Source: Aquificota bacterium | Lineage (GTDB): Bacteria; Aquificota; Aquificia; Aquificales; Aquificaceae | DNA: 40,063 bases | Direction: 5' to 3' | Assembly (NCBI GenBank): GCA_030549905.1 | Contig: JAUQQK010000014.1 | Span: 1-40,063 of the forward strand | Shown here: in pieces, positions 1-8,557 of the stretch | How the letters are laid out: each line of letters begins with the position of its first letter | Position numbering within the stretch: position 1 is the stretch's first letter | Position numbers and translations under genes: made by a program | The notes under the pieces: model-generated | The model's database searches: none | Told to the model about the DNA's origin: nothing | What the model saw: the letters and a program-made list of their open reading frames with translations, nothing else

Positions 1-498
<498 letters not shown>

Positions 499-1335
499 AA
501 CGCTTGTTGTCCCGCTCCCAGGCAACTGGGAGGCAAGAACGCGGCTTATAACGGGGGAGCCCTCCTGCCCAAAAAGGGCGTGGGGTAATCCCGTGGGAAG
601 TCAGGAGAGGCACGATGGTGAGCAAAAGGCAAAAGGAAATAATCATAGGCACCCTTTTGGGTGATGGCTACCTGCAAGCCACAGGCAAGAAGAATGCAAG
701 GCTAAAGCTTGAGCATTCTGAAAAACAAAAAGACTACATCTTCTGGAAGTGGGAAGAGCTGAAAAACCTGATGCAGGACAAACCCAAAAGGATAGAAAGG
801 TATAACCCAAAGTGGCGTAAAACTTACACCTACTACAGGTGTCAGAGCCACTCAATGCCTTTGCTGGGAAAGTTAAGAAGGCTCTTCTACGATGAGAAGG
901 GCAAAAAAAGGGTGCCAGAAAAAATAAGTATGCTTCTAAAAGCTCCCCTTTCTCTGGCAGTCTGGTATATGGATGACGGACACTACTACAGAAGAGACAA
1001 GGTGGCCTACATATACCTCCCAAAGTACGGAGAAGAGGAGTTGCAAAGGCTGACCGAAGCCTTGGAAAAAAACTTTGGTTTAAAGCCAAAGGTAGTATGG
1101 AAAAAGGGCTACCCAGTGCTTTACTTTCCGAGAGAGGAAACTGAGAGGCTTATGTCCATAATAAAGCCTTGGGTGCCTGAGTTTATGAAATACAAAACCT
1201 CTCCTGACCCTGTAACGACTGAGGGCGCGTTGCCCGAAGGTTCTACCAAAAGGTAGAGCCAACACGCCGCGCTCCCCACGAAAAAGGTGGGGATGAAGAT
1301 ATAGTCTAACCCTCTGGGAAACCAGAGCAAGGTTG
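499..1335 (+). ncRNA. Group I self-splicing intron in 23S rRNA (insertion site L2449)
   Basis: The core helices can be paired by eye. P1 joins exon GGGAT (494-498) to GTCCC (509-513), with the diagnostic U.G wobble at the 5' splice site. P10 joins CTTGTT (503-508) to the 3' exon AACAGG (1336-1341). P2 is a 7-bp hairpin with a GCAA loop (515-532). P3 is 538-543 with 1226-1231. P4 is ACGGG (551-555) with CCCGT (590-594). P5 closes on an AAAAA loop. P6 is a perfect 10-bp helix, 601-610 with 1198-1207. P7 is GACT (1217-1220) with AGTC (1303-1306), the latter inside the classic S element AAGATATAGTCT (1296-1307). P8 is 1239-1260. P9 is CTCTGG-GAAA-CCAGAG (1312-1327). The intron ends in the expected G (1335). 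Removing it restores CCGGGGAT/AACAGGCTAAT, the universal 23S sequence. The subgroup was not assigned. Confidence 0.95.
615..1256 (+). CDS. LAGLIDADG homing endonuclease inside the 23S intron
   Basis: The 213-residue protein has two LAGLIDADG-type motifs: [12 protein letters not shown] near residues 9-20 and [11 protein letters not shown] near residues 113-123. It is therefore a single-chain, two-motif enzyme resembling the LAGLIDADG_2-type family. Such enzymes cut intron-less 23S alleles at the insertion site, which spreads the intron by double-strand-break repair; some also act as maturases. The ATG follows a strong ribosome site, AGGAGAGG at 603-610. That site is also the 5' strand of intron helix P6. 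The gene sits in the P6 loop, but its last ~20 codons run through the intron core (P6 3' strand, P7, P3 and P8), and the stop falls in P8. The acidic residues of both motifs are present, so it is probably active. Activity itself cannot be read from sequence. Confidence 0.93.
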   Translation: MVSKRQKEIIIGTLLGDGYLQATGKKNARLKLEHSEKQKDYIFWKWEELKNLMQDKPKRIERYNPKWRKTYTYYRCQSHSMPLLGKLRRLFYDEKGKKRVPEKISMLLKAPLSLAVWYMDDGHYYRRDKVAYIYLPKYGEEELQRLTEALEKNFGLKPKVVWKKGYPVLYFPREETERLMSIIKPWVPEFMKYKTSPDPVTTEGALPEGSTKR

Positions 1336-1773
<438 letters not shown>

Positions 1774-1809
1774 CCACAGGAAGGAAAGCCTATTGAGTTG
1801 CCAAAGCTT

Positions 1810-1930
1810 CCCTCGGGACCATAGCGGAGGGGAAACACCCGGTTTCCATTCCGAACCCGGCAGTTAAGCCCTCCAGCGCCGATGATACTGTGCCGGGCGA
1901 ACGGCACGGGAAAGTAGGTCGTCCCGGGGG
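1810..1930 (+). rRNA. rrf: 5S rRNA
   Basis: The ends pair as helix I over ten bases: CCCTCGGGAC (1810-1819) with GTCCCGGGGG (1921-1930), including one G.U pair. Inside are the conserved CCGAACCCGGCAGTTAAGC (about 1851-1869) and GATGATACTG (about 1881). Length is about 121 nt, normal for 5S. It follows 23S by roughly 36 nt. A short T tract (TTTT at 1931-1934) follows the closing helix. No separate terminator hairpin and no tRNA are visible before the convergent tonB gene. Confidence 0.95.
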
Positions 1931-1938
1931 TTTTAAAA

Positions 1939-2730
1939 TTACTCAAGCCTGTAAACTACAGGAAGTTTTACAACCACTTCCACAGAAGGTTTTGGAAAAT
2001 ACTTTGAAACTTTTTGAACAGTTTCTACAGCATTCCTGTCCAAGAGCTCATAGCCTGAGCTTTCTAAAACTCTCACTTCCTTTAAAGTGCCGTCTTCGCA
2101 AAGTTTTATAAGCAGAACTACTTTTCCTTCCCATCCCATCCTTCTTGCCAGTGGCGGATAGCTTATGTTTTTTTGCACTATGGAGGATATTACGGAAAAC
2201 TGTGTTTTTATGTATTCTTCTTTGGGGCTTTCTTGTGAGGCTTTGGTTTGACCCTGTCTGGGCGGGGCTACTTCAGAAGGGCTGTGTTCAGAGGACAAGC
2301 TTTGCAAGGGTCCCTTGTTAAGCTTTGTTTCTGCTCCTGTGTTTGCTTGAGCCTTTGAGGTGTTTTCACCCTTTTGAGTTAAGCTTTCGGTTTGATTTGT
2401 GTCAGGGTTTATAACCTTAGGTGATGTGGGTGGTTTTTGTGGAGGCTCTAAGTTCTGGCTTTCTGAATATTGTATGTGCTTGGCTTCCTTCTGTGCTTTT
2501 GTGGAAGCTACATGTGTTTTGTGTTGTGAATAGGGGTTCTCTTGTCTTTTCTCTTCTTTATTGCCTGACTTATAAGTTGTGTGCCTTTCCTCTGATATGT
2601 GGAAGGTGCTAAGGTCTATCTCCAGTATCTTTTCTTCTTTTATTTTCAAGTTGGAAGTTAGCAAAATAATACCCGCTACTCCAAGATGTATTAGGAAGGA
2701 ATTTCCAAAGGCTTTTAACTTCTGATTCAT
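1939..2730 (-). CDS. tonB: TonB energy-transducing protein
   Basis: The 263-residue protein has one N-terminal membrane anchor (about residues 8-26), a long polar, Gln/Ser/Pro-rich periplasmic spacer (about 40-175) and a C-terminal TonB domain. That domain carries the typical features: YPPLARRMGWEGKVVL, a VLESSGY segment and a final beta strand ending VVYRLE. TonB carries proton-motive energy from ExbB/ExbD to outer-membrane receptors by binding their TonB box. It is the last gene of the operon that starts with a TonB-dependent receptor at 7067, and its start overlaps the exbD stop by 4 nt, implying translational coupling. Its 3' end lies only 8 nt from the 5S rRNA gene on the opposite strand. 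Confidence 0.93.
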   Translation of the reverse strand: MNQKLKAFGNSFLIHLGVAGIILLTSNLKIKEEKILEIDLSTFHISEERHTTYKSGNKEEKRQENPYSQHKTHVASTKAQKEAKHIQYSESQNLEPPQKPPTSPKVINPDTNQTESLTQKGENTSKAQANTGAETKLNKGPLQSLSSEHSPSEVAPPRQGQTKASQESPKEEYIKTQFSVISSIVQKNISYPPLARRMGWEGKVVLLIKLCEDGTLKEVRVLESSGYELLDRNAVETVQKVSKYFPKPSVEVVVKLPVVYRLE

Positions 2731-3107
2731 CTTAATGCCTCCGTCCTTATGGAAAGCCTTTCAAATCCATACTTTTTAAGAAGGTCTATAAGGCTCACTA
2801 AGGACTGGACGCTGGCATGTTTGTCTGCATACAGGTTTATATGTGTAGATGGGTGTAGGTTTTTTAAAATTTCCTCCAGCTCTTTAAAACTTACTTCTTT
2901 ACCGCTATATAAAACTTTCCCTTCTTTTGTAAGCACAAGCTCAAGGCTTTTAATGGTTGTTTGAGTTGTGCTTCCACCCTTTGGAAGGCTGACTGGAATG
3001 GCACCTTGCACAATAAAGGTGGCTGTGGTTAGCACTATGGTCAGAAGTACCAGCATTATGTCTACCAACGGTATTACGTTTATGGAGCTAAATTCCTTGT
3101 CCTCCAT
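2727..3107 (-). CDS. exbD: ExbD/TolR-type biopolymer transport protein
   Basis: The 126-residue protein has a short cytoplasmic N-terminus, a single membrane helix with the family's essential acidic residue (Asp16 in [13 protein letters not shown]), and a periplasmic domain ending in a helix-rich fold. It belongs to the proton channel ExbB5D2-type complex that powers TonB. It overlaps exbB upstream by 20 nt and tonB downstream by 4 nt. TolR is the paralogous alternative, but the adjacent tonB and receptor genes favour ExbD. Confidence 0.94.
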   Translation of the reverse strand: MEDKEFSSINVIPLVDIMLVLLTIVLTTATFIVQGAIPVSLPKGGSTTQTTIKSLELVLTKEGKVLYSGKEVSFKELEEILKNLHPSTHINLYADKHASVQSLVSLIDLLKKYGFERLSIRTEALR

Positions 3108-3522
3108 TTTTGACCTCCCAAAGGGTTATAAGCTCCCTTACTCTTCTGAGCAGGTAGTTGTATAGAATGCTTGAGGGAATAGCTACTAAAAGTCCTACCG
3201 CAGTAGCTTTTAGAGCCAGCGCAAGACCTACCATTATCTTTTTCGTATCCATAAGACCTTCCTGACCTATGCTGTAGAAGGTAAGCATTATGCCAAGGAC
3301 CGTTCCCAGAAGTCCAATATAGGGTGCGTTAGAAGCCACAGAAGCTATTACAAACAAACCTTTTGTGAGTTCTATCTCCAGCTCCTGTTTGCTTTTGAAT
3401 TCAGAAAGCTCTATCTTTCTATAGAAGCTAAGCCTTTCTAAGGCTATACCTACCGATATGAAGCTAAGAATAAGTAAAAGTCCTATTACTCCATAATCTA
3501 CTGCAAGTCTGAGCCACTCCAT
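3088..3522 (-). CDS. exbB: ExbB/TolQ-type proton channel subunit
   Basis: The 144-residue protein is a short version of the MotA/TolQ/ExbB family. It has an N-terminal membrane helix (about 10-28), then two closely spaced helices containing the signature [19 protein letters not shown] and [20 protein letters not shown]. It forms the pentameric channel around ExbD in the inner membrane. Its short N-terminus matches other compact ExbB proteins paired with a small ExbD. It lies 15 nt after the polyferredoxin gene, so probably in the same transcript. Confidence 0.94.
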   Translation of the reverse strand: MEWLRLAVDYGVIGLLLILSFISVGIALERLSFYRKIELSEFKSKQELEIELTKGLFVIASVASNAPYIGLLGTVLGIMLTFYSIGQEGLMDTKKIMVGLALALKATAVGLLVAIPSSILYNYLLRRVRELITLWEVKNGGQGI

Positions 3523-3537
3523 GATGTTAATTTTAAG

Positions 3538-4947
3538 TTAATGTTTGTGGTAATGTGGTGGGAAAGTTAACATGACCCACACAGTAAGGGCTGACAGAAG
3601 GAGGTAAAAGAGCGGTAGCCAAGAAGCTAAGGCAAAGACCGTTAGTCTTCTTTCTGGTTTTAGCATAGAAGCCCTTTTCCACAGTATGTGAAGGCTCCAG
3701 AAACCTGCTATGAAGGGGAAAACTCTAAAGACCATAAGCCAGCTTTCACCTCTTTTTGCTAAGGGTTCCACATGCAGACCAAGACCAAAAGCCTGAGAGA
3801 AACCATTTACTATATGATGGTAGTATTCAATGAAGAAAAACTCCAGCACATGTGAAAGGCTTCCCACTATCATGAGAGGAGCAAAGGCATAACCAAGGGT
3901 TAGGAGAACTTTTTTGTAATCTTCCTTAATAAGCCATGCTATGAGCTTAAAACTCCCTATAGAGAGAAGAAGTGCTATGGTGAGTCCCATGAGCATGGCT
4001 ATAAAGCCTGACATATCTATCCACTTGGGAAGTCCAAAAGATTTCTGAACAGCATTACCTATCACAACCCAAGGCATGTGTTCTCCGATTCCGCTTCTTG
4101 AAAGTCCATGATGAAACCTCATGGTGAAAGTAATAACACCTACAAGCAGTATATATACCCATACTTCCCACTCTTTTGGTGTCTTTATAGGCTTGTATAG
4201 AGAACTTCCAAAAGGACGCACTTCCAGTTTTACCGCAGGGCAGGCATGGGCACATTCCATACACAGGGTGCAGTTTGCACTGGAGTTTCTTTCTCCAAAC
4301 TTTGAAGGGTTAAGTTCATAGGGGCATGCGAGGGCGCAGTCTGGCTTTTTACAGGTCTTACATTCTTCCTGATAAGTGGTAAGCCATAAAGTACCTACCC
4401 TTGAAAAGGCTGTGTTTACAGAGCCGATAGGACATACATACTTGCAGTAAGCCATGCCTCTGAATAGAAAGAAAACAAATATTGCAAGTAGTGTGAAAGA
4501 GAGGAAAAACAGGGCGGTTATAAAAGGGCTTCTCAATAAACTTGGGAAAGTGTAAAGCACAAACCAGTAAGCGAGTATGTTGCTACCTATTATGCCTATA
4601 TATGGGTTTGCCAGCCACTTTGGGGGTCTAAGCTTCAAGCCTGTTTTTGTCAGGTATTTTCCTACGAAGCCATGGGGACACACCATACAGAAAACATTGC
4701 CAAGAGTAGAAAGAGAAACAACCATGAAGAAGGGCCAGAAAAGTCCCCAGAAGACTGCAGTGGTAAAAAGGTTATCTTTTGTAGGGTTTAAAAAACCATA
4801 GGCTATGGCGTATATAAGTAAAAAGAGGGTCGTGAGTCTGTAAGCGAGAAGCATGTATTTGTTTTTGAAGAAAAAGGCAAGAAGGGGTATGCCAAATATG
4901 TCTTTTTTGTCCCTTTTAGCTATAAAATGTACTTTGCTTACCGCCAT
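3538..4947 (-). CDS. Membrane-bound polyferredoxin (NapH/NosR/CcoG-like), electron transfer to uptake system
   Basis: The 469-residue protein has several membrane helices and four cysteine motifs: C87-x2-C90-P and C168-x3-C172-P, of the membrane NapH/NosR type, then two ferredoxin-type [4Fe-4S] motifs, C196-x2-C199-x4-C204-x3-C208 and C226-x2-C229-x2-C232-x3-C236. The C-terminal membrane half is rich in histidine (RFHHGL near 280, EYYHH near 375, HYHKH at the end), so it may hold haem or metal. The family moves electrons across or into the membrane. No NosZ, Nap or cbb3 genes are near; it sits between a TonB-dependent receptor (11 nt gap) and exbB. A role in reducing the imported metal is therefore inferred, not shown. 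It lacks the periplasmic FMN domain of NosR. Confidence 0.8.
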   Translation of the reverse strand: MAVSKVHFIAKRDKKDIFGIPLLAFFFKNKYMLLAYRLTTLFLLIYAIAYGFLNPTKDNLFTTAVFWGLFWPFFMVVSLSTLGNVFCMVCPHGFVGKYLTKTGLKLRPPKWLANPYIGIIGSNILAYWFVLYTFPSLLRSPFITALFFLSFTLLAIFVFFLFRGMAYCKYVCPIGSVNTAFSRVGTLWLTTYQEECKTCKKPDCALACPYELNPSKFGERNSSANCTLCMECAHACPAVKLEVRPFGSSLYKPIKTPKEWEVWVYILLVGVITFTMRFHHGLSRSGIGEHMPWVVIGNAVQKSFGLPKWIDMSGFIAMLMGLTIALLLSIGSFKLIAWLIKEDYKKVLLTLGYAFAPLMIVGSLSHVLEFFFIEYYHHIVNGFSQAFGLGLHVEPLAKRGESWLMVFRVFPFIAGFWSLHILWKRASMLKPERRLTVFALASWLPLFYLLLSALTVWVMLTFPPHYHKH

Positions 4948-4958
4948 GGTGCCACCTC

Positions 4959-7067
4959 CTAAAATTGATAGTTAAGCTTTACTACAAAGGTTCTTGGTGG
5001 CGCGGGTGTGTATCTTTTCCTTGCAGTGTTTGGATTTGCGGAAGCATCCTTTGTAACCTCTACTGCATACTTTTTGTCAAAGAGGTTGTCCGCATTAAGT
5101 GATAAGTCCCACCTTCCCTTTTCATACCCCACCATAAGGTTGGTGATGAAGCTATAACCTCCATACTTTTCTGAGTTGGCGTTATCTATATAATAGCTTC
5201 CCCATGTGTCCGCCTGAAGCCTCACCTTAAAACCGGACTCATGCTTATACATGGCGTATATGGAGTAGTAGTGCTGGGGTATGTAAGGAAGCCTTTTACC
5301 GCTCCTGTCAAAGTTCTGAGTGGTATTTCCAACCCTGATAGGCTCATAGAATTTCTTGAACTTGTAATCCTGATAGCTGTAGGACATACCAAGAGAAAGT
5401 CCTTTCGTGGGTGTGATGTTTGCATCAAGCTCAAAGCCTTTCTTTTCCGTCTTTCCTGCGTTGATAAACCTTGTCTGACCATCTTCAAAGTATCTGACTA
5501 CTTCATCCTTTACAGGCGAAAAGTAAAGGGCTGTATCCAGATTAAGTATGCCTTCTCTCACTTTCAAACCCACTTCATAGTTTTCAACTTTTGCAAGCTT
5601 CAGGTTTGGGTTGGAGGACAGTTCGGAGGAAGTTGGCGTTTGAGCACCCCTTGCATAAGTGGCATAAATGTTTATACCATCAAAAGCTTTATAAACTATA
5701 CCTATCTTAGGATTTATGGCATTGTATGTCCTTTCCTTTGAATAGCTAAAACAGTTTTCTATGGTGGCGTTTGGACAATTTCTGTAATTGCCACCTGCAA
5801 AGTCATAATCTGACCATTTGTATCCTGAAATGTCAAACTTTACTCTGTCAAATCTTGCTCCTACGTCAAGTATAAACCTTTTGTATTCAAAGGACTGCTG
5901 TAGGTATATACCGTAAAGGGTAGTCTTCTGGTCTTGCTTTTCAGAAAGGTCTCCAGCTCTGTCAGAAAGGGTTGAAACTATCCTGCCGTTCTGCACTACT
6001 ATGTCCGCATACTTATAATAGTCTGTCTTTTGACTATCGTGCCTGAGGGTGGTTCCTGCCACAAGGGTGCCAAGAGGGTTTTTCCAGTTGGCTTGAAGGT
6101 CAAAACCGTATATCCAGCTGTCAGCAGAGTTTATCCTTCCAGTAACCGGGTGGTAATGGGTCCAGTGGTTTATCCAGAAGATGGGCTTTAGCTCAAGGTT
6201 TCCTATACTTTTTGTCAGTTTTGTGTTGAAAAACCATATTTCTGAATACCTGCCCATGTGTTTCCATGGGTCCGCCGTTTGCTGAACTTCTCCTGTCTCT
6301 TTGAAAACTTTCCACTGGTCTATTTTTCTTGTGGGGTCTACCACCAATGCACCTGGTAGCTGGAGGCTTGCCTTTGTGTATCCGAGGTAGGTTTCAAGGA
6401 TAGAGCCATCTGAAAACATGTAGGCGGGCTGAAGGGTTATCTGGTTTGTCCAGAACCTGTTCCATGGTCTCCAGCTGTTATCTGTTTGCCTTCTGCTGGC
6501 TGAAAGGGTCAGGTAGAAGTTTTTGAAGCTGGTAGTATAGTTAAAGTGGGAAAAGAAGGTGCCATAATCACCACCTCCAATTTTGAAAAAACCCCCCTTC
6601 CTCTCAAAGGGGCTTATAGTCTGAACGTTTATCACGCCACCTGCGGCATTTACACCCCAGAGGGGATTAGGTCCTTTATTTACTTCAATGGATTTGACAA
6701 GCTGTGTATCCACAAAATCAAGCCTTGTAAGGCTGTCTGGGTCTGTGATGGGAACGCCGTTAAGCAGTATCATTATCTGTCTTATGCCGTAAGGTGCCTG
6801 AAGCCCTGCACCTCTTATTATGAGCCTTGTATCATATCCCTGGTTTCTTGACTGAATAAAAACACCTGGCACACCGCTGAGAGCTTCCTGAAGGTTAAAC
6901 ATCTTGGTCTCTTTAATTCTCTCCTCTCCAACCACCTTTACGCTGGAAGGAACATCTTCTGTTTTCCTCTCCAGCCTTGAGGCTGTCACGCTTACCTCTT
7001 CCACCTGCACTTCCTTTGAGAATACGGTTCCCGCAAGAAGCGCTGTCAAAAGATAGCTCCTCTTCAT
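4959..7067 (-). CDS. TonB-dependent outer-membrane receptor
   Basis: The 702-residue protein has a signal peptide (MKRSYLLTALLAGTVFS) and a TonB-box-like stretch near 23-30 (EEVSVTAS). A plug domain spans roughly 38-155, with LIIRGAG, ILLNGVPITDP and NPLWGVNAAGGVINV. A 22-strand-type barrel follows and ends in the outer-membrane aromatic C-terminus (NYQF). Extracellular loops include a Cys pair (NCPNATIENC near 435-445). The ligand cannot be read from sequence; ferric chelates, copper or cobalamin are all possible. It is the first gene of the operon receptor-polyferredoxin-exbB-exbD-tonB. The start has a strong ribosome site (GGAGG) and a promoter at 7101-7127. Confidence 0.92.
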   Translation of the reverse strand: MKRSYLLTALLAGTVFSKEVQVEEVSVTASRLERKTEDVPSSVKVVGEERIKETKMFNLQEALSGVPGVFIQSRNQGYDTRLIIRGAGLQAPYGIRQIMILLNGVPITDPDSLTRLDFVDTQLVKSIEVNKGPNPLWGVNAAGGVINVQTISPFERKGGFFKIGGGDYGTFFSHFNYTTSFKNFYLTLSASRRQTDNSWRPWNRFWTNQITLQPAYMFSDGSILETYLGYTKASLQLPGALVVDPTRKIDQWKVFKETGEVQQTADPWKHMGRYSEIWFFNTKLTKSIGNLELKPIFWINHWTHYHPVTGRINSADSWIYGFDLQANWKNPLGTLVAGTTLRHDSQKTDYYKYADIVVQNGRIVSTLSDRAGDLSEKQDQKTTLYGIYLQQSFEYKRFILDVGARFDRVKFDISGYKWSDYDFAGGNYRNCPNATIENCFSYSKERTYNAINPKIGIVYKAFDGINIYATYARGAQTPTSSELSSNPNLKLAKVENYEVGLKVREGILNLDTALYFSPVKDEVVRYFEDGQTRFINAGKTEKKGFELDANITPTKGLSLGMSYSYQDYKFKKFYEPIRVGNTTQNFDRSGKRLPYIPQHYYSIYAMYKHESGFKVRLQADTWGSYYIDNANSEKYGGYSFITNLMVGYEKGRWDLSLNADNLFDKKYAVEVTKDASANPNTARKRYTPAPPRTFVVKLNYQF

Positions 7068-7100
7068 GCTAAACCTCCGTGAGTTTTTACTTATTTTAAC

Positions 7101-7127
7101 GTTATATAACTGTGAAAGTCAAGTCAA
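7101..7127 (-). promoter_or_regulatory. Probable promoter of the TonB-receptor operon
   Basis: On the minus strand TTGACT (7127-7122) and TATAAC (7106-7101) are separated by 15 bp. The leader to the ATG at 7067 is about 30 nt and contains GGAGG. No clear Fur-type 19-bp palindrome was seen here. The spacer is short, so an activator may assist. Confidence 0.5.
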
Positions 7128-7136
7128 TTTATAAAA

Positions 7137-7195
7137 GGGGCGAAAGCCCAAAAGGGTGTGCTATGAAGGACGCATGAGGGAACGCGGCGCACCAC
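7137..7195. other. Intergenic stretch with two potential hairpins, function unknown
   Basis: GGGC-GAAA-GCCC (7138-7149) is a GNRA-capped mini-hairpin. It is followed by GGTGTGC (near 7154) which can pair with GCGCACC (near 7193), enclosing a G/A-rich loop. The stretch lies between the divergent TonB-receptor and icd genes. I do not recognise a known riboswitch. It could be part of the icd leader or a small RNA. Confidence 0.3.
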
Positions 7196-7234
7196 CTCAT
7201 ATAATTATAACGCTAAATTCACATAAAATTCAAC

Positions 7235-7248
7235 ATGATACATATCAT
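7235..7248. promoter_or_regulatory. Perfect palindrome upstream of icd, possible operator
   Basis: ATGATA-CA-TATCAT is a 6-2-6 perfect inverted repeat. A -10-like TAAAAT (7262-7267) lies just downstream, so the palindrome would cover the -35 region of icd. It is also about 130 bp upstream of the divergent receptor promoter. The binding protein is unknown. Confidence 0.35.
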
Positions 7249-7294
7249 AAACTTTTTATGCTAAAATACTACAAAACTTTGAAAGGAGTGGCTC

Positions 7295-8557
7295 ATGAAG
7301 TGGGACAATGTGTTTGTATGGGAAGGAAAGGCAAGAATCCCCTCAGAAGGGCAGTTTATAAAACTAAAGGAAGACAAAAGCATTGAAGTGCCTGACAATC
7401 CCATAATTCCCTACATTGAGGGAGACGGTATAGGTCCTGAAATAACACCTGCTATGATTCATGTGGTAAATTCCGCGGTTGAAAAGGCTTATAAGGGTTC
7501 AAGAAGGATATACTGGGTAGAGCTTCTGGCGGGAGATAAGGCGGAAGAAAAAACAGGAAAACGTATGCCGGAAGAAACACTGGAGGTTTTAAAGGAAGCC
7601 ATAGTTTCTATAAAAGGACCCCTTGGCACGCCTGTAGGAAAGGGTGGAAAGTCTTTAAATGCTATACTTCGTCAATCTATGGATTTTTATTCTGCCATTC
7701 GTCCCGTATTTTGGCTTGGACAACCTTCTCCTATACCTAATCCTGAGAGAGTAAATGTGGCAGTTTTCAGAGAGAACTCTGATGACGTTTATATGTCCGT
7801 AGAGTATATGCCAAAAACTCCTGAAGTACAGAAGGTAAGAAAATTCTTTATTGAAGAAATGGGTGTGTCTGAATATGCTCTTCCAGAAGATTGTGGTATC
7901 ACTGTAAAGCCTATGAGCGAGTATAAAACTAAGAGGCATGTAAGAAAAGCTCTTCGTTGGGCTTTGGAAAATGGTAAAAAGACAGTGGCGGTAGTAGGTA
8001 AAGGAAACATTATGAAGGCTACAGAAGGAGCTTTTATGAACTGGGCTTTTGAAGTGGCAAAAGAGCCAGAATTCGAAGGAAAGGTTATCACAGAAGGTGA
8101 GCCTCAGGAAGGTCAGGTAAAACTCGTAAAGGTTATAACAGACCAGATGCTTATGCAGTTGGTATTAAAGCCTGAAGCCTATGATGTGATAATAACGCAA
8201 AATTTAAATGGAGACTATATTTCCGACTTGGCTTCAGCTCTTGTAGGTGGTCCTGGTTTTGTACCAAGTGGAAACATAGGAGATGGATATGCTCTCTTTG
8301 AAAGCACACATGGAACTGCTTATGACATTGCAGGAAAAGGTATTGCAAATCCTCTTTCTATTACCCTTTCCGGTGCTATGATGCTTGAGTATTTGGGCTG
8401 GAAGGAAGCTGCACAGCTCATATACGAAGCGGTCAGACGTGCCATAGGAGATAGGCTCGGTACTCCAGATATAGCCAATGGCTTTAGGAAGATGGGCATA
8501 GAGGCGAAAGAGCTTTCTACTATGGACTTTGCTCAAGCCATAGCGGAGAGGCTCTGA
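7295..8557 (+). CDS. icd: Isocitrate dehydrogenase, NAD-type signature
   Basis: The 420-residue protein resembles the E. coli-type homodimeric enzyme. It shows IEGDGIGPEIT near 40-50, substrate-binding SLNAILRQ starting at Ser120, VFRENSDDVY, NLNGDYISDLASALVGG, and the cofactor loop HGTAYDIAGKGIANP. In that loop Asp344 and Ile345 replace the Lys344/Tyr345 of the NADP-specific E. coli enzyme. The Tyr391/Arg395 positions appear to be Pro and Asn. These changes mark NAD use in this family. In Hydrogenobacter relatives the enzyme works in the reductive TCA cycle, reducing oxalosuccinate made by a separate carboxylase; that role here is inferred. The start follows GAAAGGAG. The last 25 bp overlap the 3' end of murD on the other strand. 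Confidence 0.93.
   Translation: MKWDNVFVWEGKARIPSEGQFIKLKEDKSIEVPDNPIIPYIEGDGIGPEITPAMIHVVNSAVEKAYKGSRRIYWVELLAGDKAEEKTGKRMPEETLEVLKEAIVSIKGPLGTPVGKGGKSLNAILRQSMDFYSAIRPVFWLGQPSPIPNPERVNVAVFRENSDDVYMSVEYMPKTPEVQKVRKFFIEEMGVSEYALPEDCGITVKPMSEYKTKRHVRKALRWALENGKKTVAVVGKGNIMKATEGAFMNWAFEVAKEPEFEGKVITEGEPQEGQVKLVKVITDQMLMQLVLKPEAYDVIITQNLNGDYISDLASALVGGPGFVPSGNIGDGYALFESTHGTAYDIAGKGIANPLSITLSGAMMLEYLGWKEAAQLIYEAVRRAIGDRLGTPDIANGFRKMGIEAKELSTMDFAQAIAERL

Noticed and set aside
1774-1809. A tRNA between 23S and 5S
   Set aside because: Only about 36 nt, too short for a tRNA, with no T-loop motif.
5241-5741. 166-codon plus-strand frame inside the TonB receptor
   Set aside because: It is the antisense shadow of a clear receptor gene; composition is odd and no start signal is present.
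7156-7386. 76-codon frame overlapping the icd start
   Set aside because: Lies in another frame across the icd ribosome site and start; icd is unambiguous and no homologous features were seen.
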